From Limnomonas spitsbergensis (Eukaryota; Chlorophyta; Chlorophyceae; Chlamydomonadales), in contig JAYJMM010000123.1 of NCBI GenBank assembly GCA_037349105.1, positions 3,162,001 to 3,226,000 of the forward strand: a stretch of 64,000 nucleotides of DNA. Direction: 5' to 3'. A model generated the notes under the pieces. It ran no database searches. It was not told where the DNA came from and saw only the letters and a list, made by a program, of their open reading frames with translations. Shown here piece by piece: positions 12,101-24,100 of this stretch. How positions within the stretch are numbered: the stretch's first letter is position 1; each line of letters starts with the position of its first letter. The position numbers and the translations under genes were made by a program.

Positions 12101-15100
12101 TTCCCACGGCCCTCCCTATGCATTTGGCCCTGCTCCCCCCTACACACCATGGCTGGTCCACTCTGCTGCTGCCTTTCCCACGGCCCTCCCTATGCATTTG
12201 GCCCTGCTCCCCCCTACACACCGTGGCTGGTCCACTCTGCTGCTGCCTTTCCCACGGCCCTCCCTATGCATTTGGCCCTGCTCCCCCCTACACACCATGG
12301 CTGGTCCACTCTGCTGCTGCCTTTCCCACGGCCCTCCCTATGCATTTGGCCCTGCCCCCCCACACGTTTTGGTCTAGCCCCTTGGCGGCTGCCTTGCCCG
12401 CGGCCCCCCTTATGCATTTGGCCCTGCTCCCCCCTACACACCATGGCTGGTCCACTCTGCTGCTGCCTTTCCCACGGCCCTCCCTATGCATTTGGCCCTG
12501 CTCCCCCCTACACACCGTGGCTGGTCCACTCTGCTGCTGCCTTTCCCACGGCCCTCCCTATGCATTTGGCCCTGCTCCCCCCTACACACCATGGCTGGTC
12601 CACTCTGCTGCTGCCTTTCCCACGGCCCTCCCTATGCATTTGGCCCTGCCCCCCCACACGTTTTGGTCTAGCCCCTTGGCGGCTGCCTTGCCCGCGGCCC
12701 CCCTTATGCATTTGGCCCTGCTCCCCCCTACACACCATGGCTGGTCCACTCTGCTGCTGCCTTTCCCACGGCCCTCCCTATGCATTTGGCCCTGCTCCCC
12801 CCCACACGTTTTAGTCTAGCCCCTTGGCGGCTGCCTTGCCCGCGGCCCCCCTTATGCATTTGGCCCTGCTCCCCCCTACACACCGTGGCTGGTCCACTCT
12901 GCTGCTGCCTTTCCCACGGCCCTCCCTATGCATTGGGCCCTGCTCCCCCCTACACACCATGGCTGGTCCACTCTGCTGCTGCCTTTCCCACGGCCCTCCC
13001 TATGCATTTGGCCCTGCTCCCCCCTACACACCGTGGCTGGTCCACTCTGCTGCTGCCTTTCCCACGGCCCTCCCTATGCATTTGGCCCTGCTCCCCCCTA
13101 CACACCATGGCTGGTCCACTCTGCTGCTGCCTTTCCCACGGCCCTCCCTATGCATTTGGCCCTGCTCCCCCCTACACACCATGGCTGGTCCACTCTGCTG
13201 CTGCCTTTCCCACGGCCCTCCCTATGCATTTGGCCCTGCTCCCCCCTACACACCGTGGCTGGTCCACTCTGCTGCTGCCTTTCCCACGGCCCTCCCTATG
13301 CATTTGGCCCTGCTCCCCCCTACACACCGTGGCTGGTCCACTCTGCTGCTGCCTTTCCCACGGCCCTCCCTATACATTTGGCCCTGCTCCCCCCTACACA
13401 CCGTGGCTGGTCCACTCTGCTGCTGCCTTTCCCACGGCCCTCCCTATGCATTTGGCCCTGCTCCCCCCTACACACCGTGGCTGGTCCACTCTGCTGCTGC
13501 CTTTCCCACGGCCCTCCCTATGCATTTGGCCCTGCTCCCCCCTACACACCATGGCTGGTCCACTCTGCTGCTGCCTTTCCCACGGCCCTCCCTATGCATT
13601 TGGCCCTGCTCCCCCCTACACACCGTGGCTGGTCCACTCTGCTGCTGCCTTTCCCACGGCCCTCCCTATGCATTTGGCCCTGCTCCCCCCTACACACCGT
13701 GGCTGGTCCACTCTGCTGCTGCCTTTCCCACGGCCCTCCCTATGCATTTGGCCCTGCTCCCCCCTACACACCATGGCTGGTCCACTCTGCTGCTGCCTTT
13801 CCCACGGCCCTCCCTATGCATTTGGCCCTGCCCCCCCACACGTTTTGGTCTAGCCCCTTGGCGGCTGCCTTGCCCGCGGCCCCCCTTATGCATTTGGCCC
13901 TGCTCCCCCCTACACACCATGGCTGGTCCACTCTGCTGCTGCCTTTCCCACGGCCCTCCCTATGCATTTGGCCCTGCTCCCCCCCACACGTTTTAGTCTA
14001 GCCCCTTGGCGGCTGCCTTGCCCGCGGCCCCCCTTATGCATTTGGCCCTGCTCCCCCCTACACACCGTGGCTGGTCCACTCTGCTGCTGCCTTTCCCACG
14101 GCCCTCCCTATGCATTGGGCCCTGCTCCCCCCTACACACCATGGCTGGTCCACTCTGCTGCTGCCTTTCCCACGGCCCTCCCTATGCATTTGGCCCTGCT
14201 CCCCCCTACACACCGTGGCTGGTCCACTCTGCTGCTGCCTTTCCCACGGCCCTCCCTATGCATTTGGCCCTGCTCCCCCCTACACACCATGGCTGGTCCA
14301 CTCTGCTGCTGCCTTTCCCACGGCCCTCCCTATGCATTTGGCCCTGCTCCCCCCTACACACCATGGCTGGTCCACTCTGCTGCTGCCTTTCCCACGGCCC
14401 TCCCTATGCATTTGGCCCTGCTCCCCCCTACACACCGTGGCTGGTCCACTCTGCTGCTGCCTTTCCCACGGCCCTCCCTATGCATTTGGCCCTGCTCCCC
14501 CCTACACACCGTGGCTGGTCCACTCTGCTGCTGCCTTTCCCACGGCCCTCCCTATACATTTGGCCCTGCTCCCCCCTACACAGTACACACCGTGGCTGGT
14601 CCACTCTGCTGCTGCCTTTCCCACGGCCCTCCCTATGCATTTGGCCCTGCTCCCCCCTACACACCATGGCTGGTCCACTCTGCTGCTGCCTTTCCCACGG
14701 CCCTCCCTATGCATTTGGCCCTGCTCCCCCCTACACACCGTGGCTGGTCCACTCTGCTGCTGCCTTTCCCACGGCCCTCCCTATGCATTTGGCCCTGCTC
14801 CCCCCTACACACCATGGCTGGTCCACTCTGCTGCTGCCTTTCCCACGGCCCTCCCTATGCATTTGGCCCTGCTCCCCCCTACACACCGTGGCTGGTCCAC
14901 TCTGCTGCTGCCTTTCCCACGGCCCTCCCTATGCATTTGGCCCTGCTCCCCCCTACACACCGTGGCTGGTCCACTCTGCTGCTGCCTTTCCCACGGCCCT
15001 CCCTATGCATTTGGCCCTGCTCCCCCCTACACACCATGGCTGGTCCACTCTGCTGCTGCCTTTCCCACGGCCCTCCCTATGCATTTGGCCCTGCTCCCCC

Positions 15101-18100
15101 CTACACACTGTGGCTGGTCCACTCTGCTGCTGCCTTTCCCACGGCCCTCCCTATGCATTTGGCCCTGCTCCCCCCTACACACCGTGGCTGGTCCACTCTG
15201 CTGCTGCCTTTCCCACGGCCCTCCCTATGCATTTGGCCCTGCTCCCCCCTACACCATGGCTGGTCCACTCTGCTGCTGCCTTTCCCACGGCCCTCCCTAT
15301 GCGTTTGGCCCTGCTCCCCCCTACACCATGGCTGGTCCACTCTGCTGCTGCCTTTCCCACGGCCCTCCCTATGCATTTGGCCCTGCTCCCCCCTACACAC
15401 CATGGCTGGTCCACTCTGCTGCTGCCTTTCCCATGGCCCTCCCTATGCATTTGGCCCTGCTCCCCCCTACACACCATGGCTGGTCCACTCTGCTGCTGCC
15501 TTTCCCACGGCCCTCCCTATGCATTTGGCCCTGCTCCCCCCTTCACACCATGGCTGGTCCACTCTGCTGCTGCCTTTCCCACGGCCCTCCCTATGCATTT
15601 GGCCCTCCTCCCCCCTACACACCGTGGCTGGTCCACTCTGCTGCTGCCTTTCCCACGGCCCTCCCTATGCATTTGGCCCTGCTCCCCCCTACACACCATG
15701 GCTGGTCCACTCTGCTGCTGCCTTTCCCACGGCCCTCCCTATGCATTTGGCCCTGCTCCCCCCTACACACCGTGGCTGGTCCACTCTGCTGCTGCCTTTC
15801 CCACGGCCCTCCCTATGCATTTGGCCCTGCTCCCCCCTACACACCGTGGCTGGTCCACTCTGCTGCTGCCTTTCCCACGGCCCTCCCTATGCATTTGGCC
15901 CTGCTCCCCCCTACACACCATGGCTGGTCCACTCTGCTGCTGCCTTTCCCACGGCCCTCCCTATGCATTTGGCCCTGCTCCCCCCTACACACCGTGGCTG
16001 GTCCACTCTGCTGCTGCCTTTCCCACGGCCCACCCTATGCATTTGGCCCTGCTCCCCCCTACACACCATGGCTGGTCCACTCTGCTGCTGCCTTTCCCAC
16101 GGCCCTCCCTATGCATTTGGCCCTGCTCCCCCCTACACACCGTGGCTGGTCCACTCTGCTGCTGCCTTTCCCACGGCCCTCCCTATGCATTTGGCCCTGC
16201 TCCCCCCTACACACCATGGCTGGTCCACTCTGCTGCTGCCTTTCCCACGGCCCTCCCTATGCATTTGGCCCTGCTCCCCCCTACACACCGTGGCTGGTCC
16301 ACTCTGCTGCTGCCTTTCCCACGGCCCACCCTATGCATTTGGCCCTGCTCCCCCCTACACACCATGGCTGGTCCACTCTGCTGCTGCCTTTCCCACGGCC
16401 CTCCCTATGCATTTGGCCCTGCTCCCCCCTACACACCGTGGCTGGTCCACTCTGCTGCTGCCTTTCCCACGGCCCTCCCTATGCATTTGGCCCTGCTCCC
16501 CCCTACACACCATGGCTGGTCCACTCTGCTGCTGCCTTTCCCACGGCCCTCCCTATGCATTTGGCCCTGCTCCCCCCTACACACCATGGCTGGTCCACTC
16601 TGCTGCTGCCTTTCCCACGGCCCTCCCTATGCATTTGGCCCTGCTCCCCCCTACACACCATGGCTGGTCCACTCTGCTGCTGCCTTTCCCACGGCCCTCC
16701 CTATGCATTTGGCCCTGCTCCCCCCTACACACCATGGCTGGTCCACTCTGCTGCTGCCTTTCCCACGGCCCTCCCTATGCATTTGGCCCTGCTCCTCCCT
16801 ACACACAGTGGCTGGTCCACTCTGCTGCTGCCTTCCCCACGGCCCTCCTCCAGCTGTTGGCCCCCTCCCCCCACACACAGTGGCTGCTCCTCTTGACTGC
16901 TGCCTTTTGCTTGCCCCGACTAGCCCCTCCCCTATGCCACCCTGCTGCGGTCTGCAGGTGTCCACAGAGCCAAGTGAAGAGTCCATCAAGCGCACGCTGG
17001 ACTTCTTGCATGAGAAGGCAAAGAGCTCGTCAGTGGTCACGGTGACCGAGGCGGACGCAGTCAGGCCTATGATGGAGGTTCGGCAACAAAGGGGGGGGGG
17101 GGGCGAGGGAAGGCATGTGGAGTGTGATGTGGCGATTTAGAGGGGAGGGAGCCCCCGCATTCGGTGCGAGGTGGGGCAATATAGGCTGGGCAGGTGTTTG
17201 CTTCTCTGCTCAAAGGTTCACAAATTCCGATAAAGGGGGGGGGGGAGCAGGGAGGGAGTTGAGAGATGGAAGGATGGAGGGAGGTCAGGGAGGTAAAGTA
17301 TTTGCGACACTCAAGGTACCGATAGGCTGTGAGACATATCTCCACTCTGCTCCGCTTGTGCCTCAGGACCTGCAGATTTGTGTGTCGGTACCAACAAGGC
17401 ATCCAGCTGTGTGCCGTGTTTGATTTATGATCCGGACAGGCGGCACCTGTTGTTTAGAGCTGCCCGGCATCAGCATCCCCTTGCCCTTGTCTCAGCATCC
17501 CTGCTTTTCTCCTTCTTCACCCCCTCCAGGTGATCTGGGCGCCGCTGCTGGGCGCCCTGAGTGTGCTGTTTGACGAGTACACGGAGCCGCGGCTCATCAA
17601 GCTTGCGCTGTCAGGCTTTGTGGCGGGATGCAGCATAATGGCACAGGTGTGTGGGGGGGTGGGCGATGGGGGGCATTATGGCATAGGTGTGTCTGGGGTA
17701 GTCACTGTGTGTGGGGGAGGGGGTGCAGCATAATGGCACAGGTGTGTGTGTGTTTGTGGGGGGCGAGGGGGGGGGGGTCTAGGTGTGTCTGGGGTCGTCA
17801 CTGTTTGTGGGGGAGAGGGGCAGCACTATGGCTCAGGCGGGCTCTATGCAGTGGCAGTGTACATTGGGTGTTGGGGGGCATATGTGGCTCAGGTGTGTGT
17901 CGTTGAGGGATGGGGGCGATGTTGTGGGTGATAGTGGCTGTGTGTGTGTGGTGGGAGGACGGGGGCACTGTTATGCGGGTCCTAGTGACAGTGTATGGGG
18001 TGCTGAGGGGTATTCCGGGTGGGGAGGATGCCACCAAGCTAACTCGTCAGGGTGGTGATGAGTTAGCTTGGTAGGCATCCTCCAGGACAGGGGGGTGTCC

Positions 18101-21100
18101 AGCCGTGTGGCATCTTCAGGATCAGGGGGAGAGGAGCGGTGGCGGCCGAGCTTGTTGGTAGGGGCGGGGTGGGGTAATGGACATGTGGGTTTCCTTTTTT
18201 GTTTAAGCGCCGTTGCATTTTAAATAGGACGCAGCTGTGCAATAGAAGGGCTTGGTTTGATGATGGGGTGTTTTATTACCACGGTCTCTTCAGCATCAGA
18301 CGGGGAAGCAGCCTCACTTGTAATGGGGGCTGTGGGCACACACCCTGCACTGTTAATTGAAGGGCGCCTCAGCTACAATTAAGCTGCATTGCAGCCCAAG
18401 GCGAGAGGGGGGGGGGGACATGGTGCAGCAAGCCCTGTTGCATCTGCCGTCGGCCAAGTTTTGTTGGGAGATGGAGGCAAAGCCCTCATTTGCCCTGTGG
18501 TGGCTGGCCACTGGCCTGTAGTCTGACACGCGTTAAGAAAACCGACTCTCTGTGTGACTCTACTGTGTGTGATTGTACGCGCTAAATCCTTAACCCTAAA
18601 ACCTGAACACTGAACCTTGAAACCTGGACCCTAAAACCTGAACACTGAACCTCTGTGTGGACGTATTTGTAGGTTGGGATGCCCAACCTCCGGGACATCT
18701 TCATCAACAGCTTGTGCAACTTCACCAACCTCCACAGCCCAGCAACCATGAAGTACAAGAATGCGCTCGCGTTCAAGTACCTGCTGCAAGTGGCTGAAGT
18801 GGTGGGGGACCACCTGCAGGACAGGTGCGGGGTGAAGAGGGGCAGGCCCACTGTGGGAAACGATGCAAGCGGAAAGCGCATGAATTGTTGTATGCACGCC
18901 CGCACTCTTGTGGTTTGAAGTACTTTCTGCGATTGGCTGAGGTGGTGGGCTTCAGGACTAGTCAGGTGATGCAATGGGGCAGGCCCAGCCCATGATGGGA
19001 GGTGATGCAAGAGATAGGCCAATTTGCAGGCCTGCCATTCTAGGCTGGGTGCCAGGCAGCGGACACTTGGGGCGACTGGCTGTATGCTTAAGGCAGCCTC
19101 TGTCACCAAGAGCGTTAATGGCGCTTTCTTGTCCAGCTCCGTCTGTATGTGTGATGCCCCACTGGCGCATCGGCTTGTCCCCCCCTGTTTGCCCCCTCTT
19201 CCTTATTAATACTCAAATTCTCCACTCTGCTGCTCCCCGTTCCTCTTGCCCCTCCTCCCCTGCTGTAAGAGGTCTGGCATCCATCTCTGGCTGGAGTATG
19301 TGTTCCTCCCACTGGCAATGGGGACTGTCCCCCCTGATTGCCCCTTGTTTCTGATTGATATTTTGCTCTCCGCTCCCTCGTGCCCCCCTCCCCTGCTTCT
19401 CGAAGTCGGGGATCCATCTCTGGTTGGAGTGTGTGATCCTCCCACTGGCTCATGCTTCTGTGTTGCTTCGTTCCCTGCTGATCCTCTGCCCCCACTGCCC
19501 TTTCCCCCCCTGCCCTCTGCTCTTCAGGTGGGTCGACATCCTGCGCTGCATTTCGCGATGGGAGCTACTGCAGCAGATTGCCAGCGGCATGCCCACCGAC
19601 GCGGTTCTGTTTAGCCCGCCAGAGCGGGGCATGAAGGCCGTGATTGAGAAGGCACGGCGACTGATCCGCGAGGCGGACCTGGGGTCAGCGGCGGGCGACG
19701 GGGTCGCGAGCTTGGAGAGCGTGAACGTGCGGGAGGCGGGACTCAAGAAGGGTCACGGACAAGGAGGGGGCTCAGGTGAGGCCTCTCGCGGGACTTGGGA
19801 GGGAGGGTGGCATGGTGGGTGCAGGAGGAGGGGTGGGCTGGGAGGGAGATGGGGCTGCGTGCTTTTGCGGCCGTCGTAGGTGTGGGCACTGATTTGTTGA
19901 GGTCTGTGGGATGGCTTGGGCACATTTAATTACCGGTATTCCGTATGTTGTAAATATGCTGCAAGCATACTAGCCCAAGGCCGCATGCTATTTGTAGGCT
20001 GCAGGTGTCCAAGGAGCATATCCCTGAGAGAGGTGATGTGTGCTGGTCCTTGTGCCGCTCTGATTGGTGGTAGAACCGTAATCAAATAAATATCCCGCTC
20101 TGAGGCGCTTGGATTGAGGAAGCTCCCCGTTAAGCCGTAGCACTGGGGTATGCTTCCTTGCACTGTGCATCGTGCGTGCATGCTTTGAGTTTGAATGCGG
20201 CACAGCGCATGTGTGAAAGAGCATGCAGCTCCTGATAAGACGCGTCGGGTGTGGATGCAGGTGCCTCGTTCGGTGGCCGCAAGGATGACCCCAACCACAT
20301 CCTGCCCGAGGTGGGTGCAGCGCTGCAGGCTAGGAGGGCAGGAGGGCAGTGACAGCAAGATTTGAACAGGAGGCAAGGGCAGCAAGATTTGAACTGGAGG
20401 GCAGGGGGCAGCAAGATTTGCACAGGAGGCCTGGAGGGCAGGGGGCATGGAGATTTGAGCTAGAGGGCAGGGGGCATGAAGATTTGAGCTGGAGGGCAGG
20501 GGGCATGGAGATTTGAGCTGGAGGGCAGGGGGCATGGAGATTTGAGCTGGAGGGCAGGGGGCATGAAAATTTGAGTTGGAGGGCAGGGGGCATGGAGATT
20601 TGAGCTGGAGGGCAGGGGGCAGCAAGATTTGAGCTAGAGGGCAGGGGGCAGCAAGATTTGAGCTAGAGGGCAGGGGGCATGAAGATTTGAGCTGGAGGGC
20701 AGGGGGCATGGAGATTTGAGCTGGAGGGCAGGGGGCATGAAGATTTGAGCTGGAGGGCAGGGGGCATGGAGATTTGAGCTGGAGGGCAGGGGGAATGAAG
20801 ATTTGAAGTGGAGGGCAGGGGGCATGGAGATTTGAACTAGAGGGCAGGGGGCATGGAGATTTGAACTAGAGGGCAGGGGGCATGGAGATTTGAGCTGGAG
20901 GGCAGGGGGCATGGAGATTTGAGCTGGAGGGCAGGGGGCATGGAGATTTAAGCTAGAGGGCAAGGGGCATGGAGATTTGAGCTGGAGGGCAGGGGGCATG
21001 AATATTTGAGCTGGAGGGCAGGGGGCATGGAGATTTGAGCTGGAGGGCAGGGGGCAGCAAGATTTGAGCTAGAGGGCAGGGGGCAGCAAGATTTGAGCTA

Positions 21101-24100
21101 GAGGGCAGGGGGCATGAAGATTTGAGCTGGAGGGCAGGGGGCATGGAGATTTGAGCTGGAGGGCAGGGGGCATGAAGATTTGAGCTGGAGGGCAGGGGGC
21201 ATGGAGATTTGAGCTGGAGGGCAGGGGGAATGAAGATTTGAAGTGGAGGGCAGGGGGCATGGAGATTTGAACTAGAGGGCAGGGGGCATGGAGATTTGAA
21301 CTAGAGGGCAGGGGGCATGGAGATTTGAGCTGGAGGGCAGGGGGCATGAAGATTTGAGCTGGAGGGCAGGGGGCATGGAGATTTTAGCTAGAGGGCAGGG
21401 GGCATGGAGATTTGAGCTGGAGGGCAGGGGGCATGGAGATTTGAGCTAGAGGGCAGGGGGCATGGAGATTTGAACTAGAGGGCAGGGGGCATGAAGATTT
21501 GAGCTGGAGGGCAGGGGGCATGGAGATTTGAGCTAGAGGGCAGGGGGCATGGAGATTTGAGCTGGAGGGCAGGGGGCATGAAAATTTGAGTTGGAGGGCA
21601 GGGGGCATGGAGATTTGAGCTAGAGGGCAGGGGGCAGCTTGATTTGAGCTAGAGGGCAGGGGGCATGGAGATTTGAGCTAGAGGGCAGGGGGCATGGAGA
21701 TTTGAGCTGGAGGGCAGGGGGCATGGAGATTTGAGCTGGAGGGCAGGGGGCATGGAGGTTTGAGCTAGAGGGCAGGGGGCATGGAGATTTGAGCTGGAGG
21801 GCAGGGGGCATGAAGATTTGAACAGCAGGCCAACAGCCGACGGCAGCCCGTTTTGCTGCTACTGCACCCTGTGATTGTGGCTTCTGAGGGCAGGAGCTGC
21901 TGCTGCCTGCTTTTAACAGGGTGCAAGGGGCATTCACACTTGATGATCTGCCTTCTATACTTTTGGACCCATCACTACATGTAGTTTTCTTGCTGCTTTT
22001 GCGGTCACGCTCGGGCTGGTGAACAACAGCTGCAACACCCACCAATTCCACTTGGTGCCAGGGTTTAACTCTGATCCCTGACCTGGATCCATTTACCCTC
22101 AACCGGCTAGGTGATCAACAGCTGCGACAGCCACGAGCTCAACTCAGTATTCCTCCGGAGCGGACGATTAGACAGCGAGGTGGGTGGAAGGGGGCAGGAA
22201 AAAAGGAGGATGCTGGGATATGCTGGGATGGTGTGGATCAAGGAAGACACTGTGCAGCTGTACTGCTTTGAGCTTGTGGTGCCATCAGGACCAGGGAGGA
22301 AGAGGGGTGGGAATGAGTGTTGGGGGGGGGGGGGGGGAGTAGAAGCGGTGGGATGGCTGAGCGGCAGGTTTATGCATGGCGGGAAAGGGCTGGAGGTCTG
22401 GAGGACTAGGGGCTGATCGGCTAAAAAGAAAAAGAGGGAGAGAGGGGGGGGAGAGGTGTGGAGTGAGGAAGCCACCTGTTCTGCCATACTGGTTGGAGGC
22501 AGGTTGTCTCATCAGGACTGGGGAGGGTGAGGGGTGGTACGATTAATTGGTGGCTCAGAGCGCTGGGTAAGGAGAGCGCCAGGTACCCGTTTAGTGGGTG
22601 AGGGGGTGGAAGATTAGTGATAACTTCAGAGTGCTGGGTATGGAGAGTGGGAGATAGCCTTTTGGCTGTGGTGTTCATTAGGCGGGTTGCTTCTCCAAGG
22701 AGGATGAGGGTGCATGCAGGTAGTGGGTGTGTTGGAGCTGTGTGTTTAGAGGCAGAGGGTGCATGCATGGATCAAGGGAGATGGCCAACACAAGTGCAAA
22801 CTGCCTGTCAGCCTTGAGCCGAGGCCCATCCCTTTGTCCACCTTCTCATCCCGGGCCCACCTCCAGGGACAGCCCTGATCGTGGCACCTGCTCACATGTG
22901 CATATGTCCTAGTGATGCCCACCTGCGCCCCTCAGGGCATCACCCCCGCACACACACGCACACACATGCGTCCTTTCCCACCTGCGCCTGTCAGGGCATC
23001 ACCCTCGCACACACACCCACACACTTCCTTGCCCATAAGCACCACTCACGGCATCACCACACACACGTGCGCTCACACTTTCTTGCCCAGATGATATCAG
23101 GGCATCACCCTCACACACACACACACACACTTCCTTGCTCAGCACCACTCGCGGCATTACCACAAACACACACAAACACTTTCTTGCCCAGATGGTCTAT
23201 GACAACATCACCCCCCTTCCACACACACACTCACACTTCCTTGCTTATATACGCCAATCACGGCATCACCCCCCTTCCACACACACACACACACACTTCG
23301 TTGCCTATATGCCCCTCTCAGGGCATCCCCCCCCACCACCACCCCCACACACACGTGCTGCCCACATGCCTCTGAAGGCATCACCCTCCTCCTTGCCTCC
23401 GCATAGGCGATTGTGTCATTTGTGCGAGCCCTGTGCGCTATCAGCATCGACGAGCTGCGAGACGCACGCGCCCCCCGGGTGTTCAGCCTGGCCAAGATCG
23501 TGGAGATTGCGCACTACAACATGACCCGGATTAGGTGCGCTTGGGTGCCCTGGGGTACAAAGGTGCATCAGGGAACATCGTCATGCGCTCTGGTGATAGG
23601 GTGCCCATGCCATAAGGCAATCCCTTCCTGGTTAACCTTCATGACCGGCGGCCCAGCCTTGCCTGCAGCTTGCACGGGTATGTTTTGTTTTCCTGCGAGG
23701 TTTTCAAATTTTGAAATTTGCAGCGCTGAGGTCGAGCTCTAACCTTGGCCTTCGATTCAAGGCGTCATGCGCAGCCGGCCATGCTGCTCAGGCCAGCAGC
23801 CTTGGGACGCTCCAGGTTCATGCCCAATTGTGTCTTTGGCAGCTGCGGGGCGGCCTGTCTTAGGTGGTGGCCTTGTCTTCGTTGGGTGGTGGTGTGTGTG
23901 GGGGGGGGGGTAACCGGAGTACTGAGCAGCTCCCTGCCCTGTGTCTTCCCCCCTGATCCGTCCCCCGCTCCTGCCTTCTCCCCCCACTCCTGCTCCCCCC
24001 CTCCCCCCCCACACACACACTCACCACAGGTTGGTTTGGAGCCGGATCTGGGCGGTGCTGAGCGATTACTTCATCACGGTGGGCTGCCACCACAACCTGT

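Noticed and set aside
11094..17140. Very long forward reading frames (about 900-1,044 codons) in the 74-bp array
   Set aside because: They are open in all three forward phases with the same repetitive text, lie in one intron flanked by in-frame ARF-GEF exons, and start and stop only where the array decays.
19930..22102. Minus-strand Pro/Leu/Ser-rich frames ([15 protein letters not shown] type)
   Set aside because: Translations of the 29-bp intronic minisatellite in intron 17; no independent coding signal.
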